Assembly: GCA_900128585.1 (NCBI GenBank) | Contig: LT642172.1 | Coordinates: 1-28,936 of the forward strand | Direction of reading: 5' to 3' | Source: Stramenopiles sp. TOSAG23-3 | Lineage: Eukaryota > Sar | DNA: 28,936 nucleotides | Position numbers and translations under genes: made by a program | The notes under the pieces: model-generated | Seen by the model: the letters and a program-made list of their open reading frames with translations, nothing else | Told to the model about the DNA's origin: nothing | Database searches by the model: none | In this document: positions 8,401 to 16,816 of the stretch, in pieces | Layout of the letters: every line of letters begins with the position of its first letter | Numbering within the stretch: position 1 is the stretch's first letter

Positions 8401-9584
8401 AAAAAGTGAGAGTCGTCTTCGCCGCTGCTGTCTTCAGACAGGTGGCCCCGGGAACCTTTGCCAACACTGCTCGGGGAGGCCAGGGGGGAGGCCATCAACT
8501 TTTCCTTTGCAACATTCATCTGCTGCTCTATCTCTTTCACTTCCTTCCGCGCCTCTTCATATTTTACTTTTGATTCCATCAGCTCTTTTTTTGCAATTTT
8601 CACTGCAGCTTCGTCTCCAGACGCTTTGGCCTGCTCGTACTTGGCTTTTGCCACGGACATTGAGTTTGCCAGCTCCTTCGCTCGTTTCACTGCTTCCTTT
8701 TGCTCCCTTTTTAAGCGTTTTAAATGTTTTTGCAAAATAGCATTGCGTTCTTTTTCTTCAGCGGTCTTAATTTGCGCCAACGTGTCGGAAAGCATTTTTG
8801 TAAGGCCAATAGCGTGCCGCAGTCTCGTCAAGAACCTACGAACCTGGCGCTGTATTGTTCGTGCGGCTTCGTCGCTTTCTCGCTCGCAAAATAACCGTGC
8901 CAATACTTTTCTTCGGGCCACCCTGGCGAGGGTCCGGCGAACACCTCCACGGTATGCTTTTTGTATGCGCACTGCGCACTGCTCCCGAATGGTTGCCCGT
9001 TGCCTGAGCTTTCGCATTTCCATGTGTGCATTACGGTAACAAACCCACCGGTTAAAACGTTTCTTTCGAAATACTTTATGCCGCGATAGAGCGATGCGAA
9101 GGAGGGAGGATTGAATCACAAGGGCGGCACCGTGACGGCGTTGAATTAGGCAGGATCGAACTATTTTTGCCATCGAACGGTCGTGTAAAATTTTTAAAAA
9201 CCTACATATGGTACGTGACGCGCTCGTTCGCGTCCTGAAACGACGCGCCCTTCCCAGCCTTTGTTGAGAACGGATGGCGTGCCGGTACCACCGTTGCAGG
9301 TTTATGCATGTCAATTTCACGTGCCTAAATTTCTTTCTCATGTTGTAAGAACGGTATATGGACTGGATTGTCTTTGAAGCATCGATTCTCCGCTCCTTCC
9401 GGTGCTTCGCAATGTTTTTCAAAACGCCCATCATGGCATGGTTCGTGGCACCCATCCACCCTGTATTTGTCCCCCTATTTTCCAGAGAACTCCCATAGGC
9501 ATCCCAGTCCCCTGGTTTCACTTGATTCCACCCCGTGGCGGTACCACTTCGCCATGGTTTTATGGCTTTACCGTTTCTATCCAT
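5424..9584 (-). CDS. Large IQ-motif / SH3-like / EF-hand protein
   Basis: This 1386-residue protein is encoded by one uninterrupted frame starting at an ATG. About ten IQ-like calmodulin-binding motifs are spread over 68-590. Clear ones include TIQSIYRSYNMRKKF (72-86), AVRIQKAYRGGVRR (204-217), TIQRQVRRFLTR, IIIQSWWRMILGK and TAIQSTWRRK. A Lys/Glu-rich coiled coil fills about 265-365, and another lies at about 465-540. Residues 690-760 (FKVGDRVSVRWRDRRW...PAVI...FDVIYDDD) resemble a Tudor/SH3-type barrel. Near the C-terminus is a helical pair with one degenerate EF loop (1134-1145) and one canonical loop at Asp1217-Glu1228 (DTSGEGLCDLKE). The tail is Ser/Gly-rich. The likely role is a calcium/calmodulin-linked cytoskeletal or axonemal scaffold; this is inferred from domains only, and I recognise no named ortholog. 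Confidence 0.82.
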   Translation of the reverse strand: MDRNGKAIKPWRSGTATGWNQVKPGDWDAYGSSLENRGTNTGWMGATNHAMMGVLKNIAKHRKERRIDASKTIQSIYRSYNMRKKFRHVKLTCINLQRWYRHAIRSQQRLGRARRFRTRTSASRTICRFLKILHDRSMAKIVRSCLIQRRHGAALVIQSSLLRIALSRHKVFRKKRFNRWVCYRNAHMEMRKLRQRATIREQCAVRIQKAYRGGVRRTLARVARRKVLARLFCERESDEAARTIQRQVRRFLTRLRHAIGLTKMLSDTLAQIKTAEEKERNAILQKHLKRLKREQKEAVKRAKELANSMSVAKAKYEQAKASGDEAAVKIAKKELMESKVKYEEARKEVKEIEQQMNVAKEKLMASPLASPSSVGKGSRGHLSEDSSGEDDSHFLDVMEQAERNYGATMFQTLWRSFYAIKFVRNLKIQRRAGTIQHWWRAVNHNAKFKKHLMVSVTLRIYEFKKAEKERVERENREWREYWDNLAIKLQRIYRYYRDYKRMLYEMDKERSRLALEGRELRRHRARMIAQAELFRKRRVLEVEAAIIIQSWWRMILGKMALLKKIWEREVYATAIQSTWRRKCAYRILAQKVAAFQALKEQQLTFEGERTPYGSAQVAHKRTIDYYDPAIYGNGPHMKVIKHVRAIYEAAATYLPLIVDKHVNEARNKLKRDRQKKKKPRETIPDGDPGVLPHEFKVGDRVSVRWRDRRWSYPAVIIGVHYSNFVSQITGNQRGFEFQCFDVIYDDDKLLERHVPYDWVTAFVTRPETAPERQLGSRGFDPPDTRLTEVLLAEKGKRRVAHPLVPTALSLAEMEEGNLFDKRNHEKVKLAIHRTQQNTLGSRRGVIAFKILLGNQSTWTFRTQQERKLRRLRKKYGHRFKPSDHRLWYECASNRDLRVRVRRSTNDKLPVNVWVLKGPSVRHMVVIKTAGGWSKGAAKLKGFQKEGWTGWKSNTVSASELPQHKAVTHRRAARIDEMPKMHWTRLPYTLWAKFDAVERPISDVKISSVDYGQQNPFREEEMLFDQGYMKLPDDLIKYGLDPGTYLHIKWGENKREKEEKLLDKIGSLHVSSAKGSASTDHVLKQAELQNSNMALYYRELDKMWLSHKRLWRMVDQLALEDGELAKLMECYKDIDMYSNGYVDWDNLLHYVGFDHGDLPIFFNYLLAFFPIEDDYGRPLRRARNRSDPFRFGDFVRFLGVYCMLDSSRFEEFCFFYADTSGEGLCDLKEVNKLIEALQLSDDPKSPYRVKRMQKMMYRYFSKLSRTEPAERLSLNIRQFKACAQRFPRMTLPLHKLQYFLSRKIMGVDFWNSKKWAFMKARKLLRKEHRKDQIKAAREAGGDDQGDNMSDAASDFSGSASGSVKSGLGTSSILLKSMEMSGGTSRIV

Positions 9585-10377
9585 TCCGACCTGTTTACTT
9601 TATGCCCCAGATCCCATCCCCAATTTTCAAATCGTTTCTTTAAACCCAACTAGCTTTTTTCGCTCTTTCTCAAACCCAGCATTGAAAAAATGGGATATTT
9701 GCTTTTTTCCTTTCCCTACTTCAATTCTTCGTACTCGGTCTCTTTTCTTTGTTGTCTTCTAATGTCATTCAATGTTTTGTATTTTTTCATATTAGTTTAT
9801 ATAATAGTGTCTTTGTTTTATAGTCATTTTGTTGCATTTTCAAATAATATAATTACTTTCGTTCCTCATATTATCCTCATATAGACTAAGATAGTATACG
9901 AGTATTGGACGACAGGAAGAAAATACTACTTCAATAATAACTTAGTTAAATTTATAACAGGGCGATTGCATAATTTCCAACAGTAGTGCTGCTGTATAAT
10001 TTTTGAAAGTACTAATTTGGCACTATAATGCAAAATGCAAGAATGCAAGGCCTCCCGTGGCCAATTTTTTGTTTTTAGCCTAGTAAATGACTAATTCGAG
10101 AAGAAGTACGGGTAGTATACCCGTACCAGGTACCGTAACGAACAGCGAAAACAAAAACCTAATTTTTTGTTTTAATAGTTGTCTCTGCTCGTAATTCGTA
10201 CTTCGTAGTAGTATATTTCAACATTTTACTCACATAAATCTATTACCAAGTGTTGCGGAATGAAATTATTCATAAAATATGAAATGATTGGATTTAATTT
10301 ACACAGGGTGTGTGTAATTTTTCCTTATTCAATCTTCTTAATTATTTTTTTAATAGTGTACACACTTTATGGTGGAA
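9585..10377. other. Intergenic between IQ-protein and oxygenase genes
   Basis: These 793 bases of AT-rich DNA lie upstream of the IQ gene and downstream of the oxygenase gene (both minus). The stretch contains the inverted repeat at 10106-10126 followed by GGTACC at 10129-10134. No gene is supported. Confidence 0.65.
10106..10134. repeat. Inverted repeat next to GGTACC
   Basis: GTACGGGTA (10106-10114) and TACCCGTAC (10118-10126) are perfect 9-bp arms around a 3-base spacer. GGTACC follows at 10129-10134. It belongs by composition to the GTAC-centred intergenic palindromes. Confidence 0.7.
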
Positions 10378-13300
10378 TTAAAACAGATCTAACTCGGCAT
10401 TTTCCCAGTCCATAGACTTGAATTCTCCAAAAGTCAAATGTTCTTGGGTTGAACTTAATCCTTCTCTAAAATTTCCATTAGAAAATAATTCGAAGCTGCG
10501 GTACTCTCGGTCCTGTAGCATGACCCAAAGATGCAAATAAAAATTTGAGGCATCAACGTAATTCATACTCAACGCATGAATGTCGGCATTGTTGCGAACG
10601 GCATGTGGGCATCCACCAGGAATAAATACAAGGTCTCCTGGTTTTTGGATTGCGTAAAACATTGTCGCTTTTTGAAAAAGTGGGTGTTTTTTTAAGTCTG
10701 GATTGAACGAATCCACTTCAAACTTGGCTGTGTTCGATCGTGGGTACAAGTTGATAAAATCCTCCCTTGGAAAAAACCGCCATTCCTTTTCCCCGCTAAT
10801 CAAGTACAACCAAAAATTTGTGCCCCCGCTGTCAACATGAAGATCGCTTTGCGTTCCATTTGCCCCGATGAACAAACTCGGCCAACTGTGCTGGTAACCG
10901 GAGGGGAAAACGCGTTGAAAATAGTCTCCAGCAAAGTACTTTGGCATATTATACTCCTCATAAGGTGGCTCCCCAAATATTTTTGGGCAATGAGAGGTAA
11001 GTGTCCAATCGTGCAAGTAGTACTTTGCACGAGTTTCATTTTTGTTGAACGTATCGATGAACTCTTTTAAAAGCATGCTTTCTGCATCGACTAGCCCGCC
11101 CCAATTCGAAGTATTTTTGTCTCGCTTGACCAAATCCGCTTCCACTTCGCCGCATACTTTCTTGATATGGCTTAATGTCCAAGGCGTCTTCGTCATTGGC
11201 AAATTCTGAATGATTACGGGTCGCTTCTTTTTTGCGTACTCGTTGATGAACACGTCCATGGATAAGTCTTCCCAATCGTAACGGTCAATATGAACTTTTC
11301 TTACATTTTCCGAGTCGTACAATTCTTCCTTTTGGGCGATTTTTTTCTCACGGAGATCGTTCTCGAACTGCTCTATAAGTTCACCCACGGCAGTGTCCAA
11401 CGTTTCTACCATCTTCTTCGCATCGTCAACGGTGTAAACTTTTTCCCGCGAGCCTTCAGAGTGATTTTTAGAGTCCGTTTCGATTGCATTTCTCAGCAGG
11501 TCAACGCTTTTTTCGCCTTTTTTAAAAATTTCTCGTAGGGCTTCTGGAGACCTCACTAGTATATCGAACCCATGCCCGTCCTTCCACTGATCACGAATTG
11601 TCTTTAGAATGTCATTCACGCGTTCCCTAACAAATGTTGCTTCTTTTGGCGGCAGGCCAATTTTATGTTGATAGTCCATGTACTGGTACAGTTCAAAAAT
11701 TTTTGATTCATACTCGCTCAACAGTTCGAATTTCTCCATTTCTAGGTCACGCTTCTGCTCTGTTTTTGGTGTCTCGGTGTCATTGCCCTGTGCTGTTTTC
11801 AAAATTTCGGAAGTGTTGCTTGTGACATTTTTATTTTCGTCTTCTCCTTTGCTTGTGCTTTCTAAACCACTTGTGCTACTATTATCGCCCCCGCCTTGCC
11901 GGTTATCTTTCGCGTCGTTTAAGTAGTCTTGCAACGCCGACAAGAAATTAGCTTGACTTTCGTTAAATGAAAGATCATATTCGTCCATCATGTTCTCGTT
12001 CTTCATTGCCTTCATTACTTGGTCTATTCCGTGGCCTTTTTTATCGTCCATGAGTTGGAACTGCATGTCATCATTTGCTATAAGATTATTCACCAATACA
12101 ATACGGGGAAGGGCATCTTTCGTGCGTTTCACGCCAAATTGGTTTGCGAACTCTTTTCCGTCCGCCCACGCTAACTGGACTTTGTTGTACCCTAACCTAC
12201 TGGAAATTTTAAGCATTTCTGATTTTATTTTGGCATTCTCTTCAGTCTCTTGTTTGTGTAATAATGCCATCACTAACGGCTCGGGTTTATCAAGAAACAT
12301 ATGGCTGTTGTCAGGGGTCAACTGGTTCACAGAAGCACCGCTCATCATTGCAGAGAGCCAGACTTCCAGAACGTCATGTAACCTATTTGAAACGAGAAAG
12401 GCCGACGGCAAATTAAAGCTTTCAATGTACGAACCACTAGCATAAAACTGCACGGGCGACTTGCACAGCTCATCCGTCGACAAAGGATTTGCATCAAGCT
12501 CCAAGAAAGCCATCCACCCGTTTAACTCTTTTGAAACTGCACGGAACGCATCTTGCATTTTGGTAACATTGAGATTGAGGGACGCGTTCGTGTCCTTGAA
12601 ACACCCCACTGCTACGAACTTCTCCGTCGCAATAGTATCCAATGCTGTTGCTCGACCAATGGCACCACTTCGTTTGCGTGATGCTAGGTATCTATTCAAA
12701 TACTCTTCGATGTGGGTTTCGTCCACAACGCTTACGTATTCTTCCTTCATTTTGCCGTTGTGGAAAAGGATCATGATAAAGGGGAAAAAATTCGGCTTTC
12801 CAAATAAAAAAGGGGCGCCGTCGCTCGGGTCTTGCTCGATATCAGAAAATATCGGAACAACCCTCTCGGTCAAAAAAGCATGCCTTGATGAGTCAACGCT
12901 GTGAAATTTCACGACGTCGCCATATTCCCCCGTGCTTACCGTTTTGGCGGCAGCTTCAAATTGCGGCTGCAGGACTATGCTTGACTGGCTTCTTGGGTCA
13001 TAAAACAATACAAATGAGTACTCGCTTGCATTAATTGAAGCGTTGTAGTTTTGGGTCGTCAGCTCGTGAACGTGCGGGTTGCGGACCTCCACACGGGCGA
13101 TCTTGTTTCGCCTTTTGGGCTTCTTTTGGGCAAGTGCACTGGCTGGGGTTTCCTCGGGCTCGGGATCGTTGTCCTTCTCGCCACGCTTTGACTTGGGAAA
13201 GTCCTTGTCCAACAAATTCATCAACGTGGTCAGGTTGTATTTCTTGGCCGCGTATTCATCGCGAAGACTGTAAGTTGGGCCATCCGGTGGTGGTTTGCCC

Positions 13301-14361
13301 GATTGCATAAATGAAAAGTAAAACACTGGTCTGTTGCGTGGGCTCATATTTTCAGAGCCACGATGGTGTGTCCGTGAATTCATCATAACGACAGAACCGA
13401 ACGGAACTACCATTCTGACCGGTAGAGCTCGGTCCGCCATTACGCCAATCTCGTCTTCATCGGCAAAGTGATAATGGGTATGTGTTCTTGGAATTACGTC
13501 TAAGGCCGCCATGTTTTCGGCGACATCCGTCAGATAGCAAAATACGGACACAATCTGAGCGGTTTCCAGATCGTCAAACTGCTCCATTCCAGAATCAGGG
13601 TGCATATCTTGCTGTTTCGCTCCTGGAAAACTGATCAAAGATGAATATTCTACCAAGATTGGGTCTTTCCCAAGAATGTCTTCCAAAATACCCCCGGTGA
13701 ACCCCAGGGCAACCCGAAGAAACCTCACGTTATTTGCGTTGAAAACTTGCGGCAAATCCTTGCGAAAATCCGCCTCCATTATGTTGCCGAACATTTCCTC
13801 TTTTGCTGCCTGCGTCATGGCCAGCGCATCTTGGTATACAGCATCGCAAAGACTAGCCGGCATCACGTTCTGCAAGGCCACGACGCCCATGCTCCTTAGC
13901 TTGTTGACTCCGGTCTCCTTTGTATGGTGAGTCAACTTTCTTGCTTTTTTCTCCTCGGAAGAGACCTTCAGGCTCAACATATCCACGGTCGCGTCGAACG
14001 AATATTCGCGGTCGTCAGCAGTTTCGGAGTCCTTGAACAGCATCTTTGCGATTGAACCGTACGCAAATTGCTGCCCGACCCTGTAAAGCTGCTCGGGGCT
14101 AAGCTCGTCAAACACATCCATTGTTGTTTTGCCGCTTTTGGTGGGTAACGAGGCCAGCTGTTGGTTGTACGCGGACTCTAGTTCCACTGACGATTGCTGC
14201 AACAAATAATATGTCCCTACATTAAACAGAAGGGCGAACAATAGTACAGCCGTAGAAAATTGCAATGCACCATCTCTCCTACCCGCACTTTTTTTTGAAG
14301 AGCCCAACTTTGCCTGAGCTCGAGGCGCCTTCCCACTCTTTTTTGCCTTTGTTTTCGCCAT
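10378..14361 (-). CDS. Membrane-anchored double 2-oxoglutarate oxygenase: PhyH-like, thioredoxin-like and JmjC (cupin_8)
   Basis: The 1327-residue protein has a Lys/Ala-rich N-terminus and one membrane helix (about 34-55), so most of it should be lumenal (type II). Residues about 155-355 form a PhyH-type Fe(II)/2OG dioxygenase: MHPDSG gives His254 and Asp256, THHRGSEN gives the distal His332/333, and Arg342/344 follows for 2-oxoglutarate. Residues about 430-560 look like a thioredoxin fold that has lost CxxC (DPRSQSS in its place) but keeps a strand ending in a proline turn (NFFPFIMILF). A second thioredoxin-like b-type domain probably follows (575-760). A Ser/Asn/Glu-rich linker (815-875) and helical region lead to a JmjC/cupin_8 domain (about 1020-1275). 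There HVDSGG gives His1175 and Asp1177, and PGDLVFIPGGCPHAV gives His1253. Both iron triads are intact. The longest frame starts with TTG at 14478; the first ATG is 14361. It is likely a protein hydroxylase of the secretory pathway; the substrate is unknown. Confidence 0.85.
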   Translation of the reverse strand: MAKTKAKKSGKAPRAQAKLGSSKKSAGRRDGALQFSTAVLLFALLFNVGTYYLLQQSSVELESAYNQQLASLPTKSGKTTMDVFDELSPEQLYRVGQQFAYGSIAKMLFKDSETADDREYSFDATVDMLSLKVSSEEKKARKLTHHTKETGVNKLRSMGVVALQNVMPASLCDAVYQDALAMTQAAKEEMFGNIMEADFRKDLPQVFNANNVRFLRVALGFTGGILEDILGKDPILVEYSSLISFPGAKQQDMHPDSGMEQFDDLETAQIVSVFCYLTDVAENMAALDVIPRTHTHYHFADEDEIGVMADRALPVRMVVPFGSVVMMNSRTHHRGSENMSPRNRPVFYFSFMQSGKPPPDGPTYSLRDEYAAKKYNLTTLMNLLDKDFPKSKRGEKDNDPEPEETPASALAQKKPKRRNKIARVEVRNPHVHELTTQNYNASINASEYSFVLFYDPRSQSSIVLQPQFEAAAKTVSTGEYGDVVKFHSVDSSRHAFLTERVVPIFSDIEQDPSDGAPFLFGKPNFFPFIMILFHNGKMKEEYVSVVDETHIEEYLNRYLASRKRSGAIGRATALDTIATEKFVAVGCFKDTNASLNLNVTKMQDAFRAVSKELNGWMAFLELDANPLSTDELCKSPVQFYASGSYIESFNLPSAFLVSNRLHDVLEVWLSAMMSGASVNQLTPDNSHMFLDKPEPLVMALLHKQETEENAKIKSEMLKISSRLGYNKVQLAWADGKEFANQFGVKRTKDALPRIVLVNNLIANDDMQFQLMDDKKGHGIDQVMKAMKNENMMDEYDLSFNESQANFLSALQDYLNDAKDNRQGGGDNSSTSGLESTSKGEDENKNVTSNTSEILKTAQGNDTETPKTEQKRDLEMEKFELLSEYESKIFELYQYMDYQHKIGLPPKEATFVRERVNDILKTIRDQWKDGHGFDILVRSPEALREIFKKGEKSVDLLRNAIETDSKNHSEGSREKVYTVDDAKKMVETLDTAVGELIEQFENDLREKKIAQKEELYDSENVRKVHIDRYDWEDLSMDVFINEYAKKKRPVIIQNLPMTKTPWTLSHIKKVCGEVEADLVKRDKNTSNWGGLVDAESMLLKEFIDTFNKNETRAKYYLHDWTLTSHCPKIFGEPPYEEYNMPKYFAGDYFQRVFPSGYQHSWPSLFIGANGTQSDLHVDSGGTNFWLYLISGEKEWRFFPREDFINLYPRSNTAKFEVDSFNPDLKKHPLFQKATMFYAIQKPGDLVFIPGGCPHAVRNNADIHALSMNYVDASNFYLHLWVMLQDREYRSFELFSNGNFREGLSSTQEHLTFGEFKSMDWENAELDLF

Positions 14362-15141
14362 TGCCACAACAGAGTTTGCCTCGTTGCACAAATAAATTCT
14401 TTTCTGGGAGCTAAATGAATACAGAGGGTAATAGGGACCTTTATTTGTACGGACACGTTTGTACGATACAGCAAACAAAAAATGAAATCTTAACTGCGTT
14501 TCGTTCGTTCGTACACAGTGGTTTACAAATATATGTACGTATAGCTATATGGAAGAAAGACTTACTATTGATTCAACTGCTGTTCAATCATTTCTTAAAG
14601 CAAGTATTCATACAAAAGGTATCGGTACAATTTCTCCCAAACAAATTATCAACGAACACACACACAAACAACAATAACGAACAAACAAAAATGTTGAAGA
14701 GAAGAAGAGAAGAAGAGAAGAAGAAGAAGAAAAGAAAGAAGAAGAGTGATGATGATGATGATATTTTAATTAATAGTCTATGCTGAATATATAATAATAA
14801 TGAAGCAAATATAAAATATTTTCGCTTTAATATTACACAGTGTAATAATCTACAATATACGACTATTATCTATCCCCAAAGCTAAATAAAAAAAAAAAGA
14901 TATTAATTTAAACTCTTTTTTTTTAGACGACTACCTCGTACTCGTAGTCTTCTAATAAATAGAGGCTGCGTAGGTTCTGAGTTCTGAAGATGGCGGATCG
15001 ATGTATTAACTTAACGAGGATAGGTCATACAAAACAAACGAAATAATTATTATATTATTATTTAAAATTGTGTATAATAATTGGAATAAGTACGAACATC
15101 ATTGATTGAGAAAAGTTCTTTCTTGCTTTTTGTTGCATTTT

Positions 15142-15160
15142 GTTGCATTCCGAATGCAAC
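15142..15160. repeat. Inverted repeat 3' of the GT25 gene
   Basis: GTTGCATT (15142-15149) and AATGCAAC (15153-15160) are perfect 8-bp arms with a CCG spacer. The left arm is also duplicated directly just upstream (TGTTGCATT at 15131). It lies about 155 bases past the GT25 stop and could be in its 3' untranslated region. Confidence 0.65.
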
Positions 15161-15284
15161 GCTCATTTTTTTCGTACTTGTTTTAGACGACTGACTAGTG
15201 TACTCTTTTTGACTTCCATGCAAGTTACTGCTTTCATGTAAAATGGTAGTTATTTCTTTTTTTATAACAGCCAATTTTCTTGTT

Positions 15285-15290
15285 TTTATT
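15285..15290 (-). terminator. Candidate poly(A) signal of the GT25 gene
   Basis: TTTATT on the plus strand reads AATAAA on the minus strand, 24 bases after the GT25 stop codon. The spacing is suitable; the AT-rich context limits confidence. Confidence 0.35.
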
Positions 15291-15313
15291 CTTTTTTTTT
15301 ACTCTTCTTTTAC

Positions 15314-16240
15314 TTACGAGTTACAATGTATTTTTTGCTTTTTGCACCATTTTATCCATTTTGTGAACTCGGGTTTGCTATAATCCTGGCTAAAAGTGTG
15401 CGAAATCATACTCCCCACACCCCATGGGGGATGTTTCATCAATTTTTTTTCTAATCTGTAAATGTGGCCGCGTAATATCTTGCTCATGTGAACGTCCACT
15501 GGTCCTTTGAGTGGCAGCGCATTTAGCAGCTTGTACTTCCCCCTTTGCGAAAGAATATATGCCGTTGTACCAGTTACAAAATCTGTTTGTTGAATATTGC
15601 CGTACCGTTCTCTAATGTGTTTTAGATAGTTTACAGAGGAGGAAGGACTTAAATTCAGCCATTCAATATTAGGATTCGTTTTCATGTCCAAAATGGCCTG
15701 CCTTAAATCAGCCACTCCCATTCCCTCCGCAAATTTTACGTCGTCCTCAATTATCACAGTGTAAGGATCAGCTTCATGGCGTTTCCATACACCGTAATGT
15801 GACAAGCTACACGCAGTTTCGGATTTTGATGAAACTCTTTTAAGGATCGGTGCATGTTGCTCCTTTAAATGCTTATACTCAAATCCATAATAATTTGAGT
15901 AATTTACATCATAAATTTTAGGGTCTACGTCCTTTAACGTCGTTCCGTCAACACCAGGCGCGCGTTTGAGTATAATGCCTGAGACGTTAAAGTTCTTCTT
16001 CAACGTGCTCCAACGATCTTTGCTTCTATCCATATTGACAGCATACACTGATACTTTTTCGTCCCATAAATTTGACATCTGCACTGCATCGTGCTGATCT
16101 TTGAAAGTTTTAAGAATCGCTGGTTGCTTCCCTGCCCCCATTTTATTGCTGACTTGATGACGGAGAAGTCTTTCGCCGTTAGCACGTAAGCCTTTTCCAG
16201 TTACAGAAAGCGAAGCAAGCAGCAAAAGTGTAAGGTACAT
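15314..16240 (-). CDS. GT25-family glycosyltransferase (LPS / procollagen galactosyltransferase type)
   Basis: The 308-residue protein has an N-terminal signal peptide (about 1-15, LTLLLLASLSVTG). The GT25 fold begins at residue 62 with VSVYAVNMDRSKDRW, the family pattern 'vINLdrs..R'. RAPGVDG follows (93-99), then ETACSLSHYGVWKR (141-154) and TVIIEDDVKF (161-170). The Glu-Asp-Asp is the metal/nucleotide-sugar site. A later PVDVHM (247-252) matches the second conserved Asp region. GT25 enzymes galactosylate hydroxylysine in collagen-like proteins or act in surface polysaccharide synthesis. The short length (one catalytic domain) is typical of single-domain members. The gene lies on the same strand as, and upstream of, the oxygenase gene, with a GT31 gene behind it. 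Donor and acceptor are not deducible. Confidence 0.87.
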   Translation of the reverse strand: MYLTLLLLASLSVTGKGLRANGERLLRHQVSNKMGAGKQPAILKTFKDQHDAVQMSNLWDEKVSVYAVNMDRSKDRWSTLKKNFNVSGIILKRAPGVDGTTLKDVDPKIYDVNYSNYYGFEYKHLKEQHAPILKRVSSKSETACSLSHYGVWKRHEADPYTVIIEDDVKFAEGMGVADLRQAILDMKTNPNIEWLNLSPSSSVNYLKHIRERYGNIQQTDFVTGTTAYILSQRGKYKLLNALPLKGPVDVHMSKILRGHIYRLEKKLMKHPPWGVGSMISHTFSQDYSKPEFTKWIKWCKKQKIHCNS

Positions 16241-16816
16241 GAGACGGAGAACACGTTCACAATGCGAACCTGAAATATTTCGTAACGACGACGGGAGGGG
16301 GGTGTTTAGTTGATGTCCCCATCAACAATTCGGTTGGGGTGTTCCACGTCAGATTCAATTTTTTGATGCGCACGGGAGATTCTTGTATATACCAGACCTG
16401 AATTATTATATTATTGACTAAAAGCCATTCGGTGTACCGCCGGTGATGACTCTACCGTACTGAATGACGCCCTTGGTACTATATTATTATTACATCTTCT
16501 AGTGTCCAGTATCTTGCAGATTTTCTAAAGTGTCTATTATACGCTACGCTACTACAGTAAATTCAACAGAAACCAGGAATAAGGTGAAGAAGCCCAATGC
16601 CAAGTATTAATAACGCACCGGTATTGGTACAGATGGTACGGTACCTGTACAGGTATAATATTAATACCCGGTATTATACCTAGGTACCTGGTATTATACC
16701 AGGTACAGGACAGGACATACAAAGTATAATACAATATAAATAATTGAATTTAAAAAAATAAAAACAACACAACAACAATAAAATAAATTGTTATTAGTCA
16801 AAACTCAGTGTTCAAC
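16241..16816. other. Intergenic between GT25 and GT31 genes
   Basis: This stretch holds the GT25 upstream region and the 3' flank of the GT31 gene. GGTACC palindromes sit at 16640-16645 and 16683-16706, surrounded by GGTATAATATTAATACC-type sequence. A 60-codon minus frame at 16552-16734 is just a translation of these repeats. No gene is seen. Confidence 0.65.
16640..16706. repeat. GGTACC palindromic element, 24 bases identical to another copy
   Basis: At 16683-16706 lies GGTACCTGGTAT, one T, then ATACCAGGTAC, which is a near-perfect palindrome. The same 24 bases occur at 22800-22823. A second GGTACC is at 16640-16645, and the space between is filled with related GGTATAATA / TAATACC segments. 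Confidence 0.85.

Larger units (their letters stand above)
14362..15313. other. Intergenic between oxygenase and GT25 genes
   Basis: These 952 bases of AT-rich DNA hold a purine run of AGA/GAA units (about 14697-14745) and a GATGAT run. Two TAGACGACT motifs (14924-14932 and 15184-15192) and an inverted repeat at 15142-15160 are also present. A 31-codon ATG frame at 14691 simply translates the purine run. A 70-codon minus frame at 15062-15274 begins at TTG and shows no protein features. No gene is supported. Confidence 0.6.

Noticed and set aside
14362-14478. Thirty-nine extra N-terminal residues of the oxygenase
   Set aside because: The extended frame starts at TTG. The ATG at 14361 gives a basic N-terminus followed by a membrane anchor.
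14691-14786. Lys/Arg/Glu/Asp-rich short ATG frame
   Set aside because: It is the translation of an intergenic purine microsatellite and has no other gene feature.
15062-15274. Minus-strand 70-codon frame after GT25
   Set aside because: Its first codon is TTG, its composition is low in information, and it lies in the likely 3' UTR of GT25.
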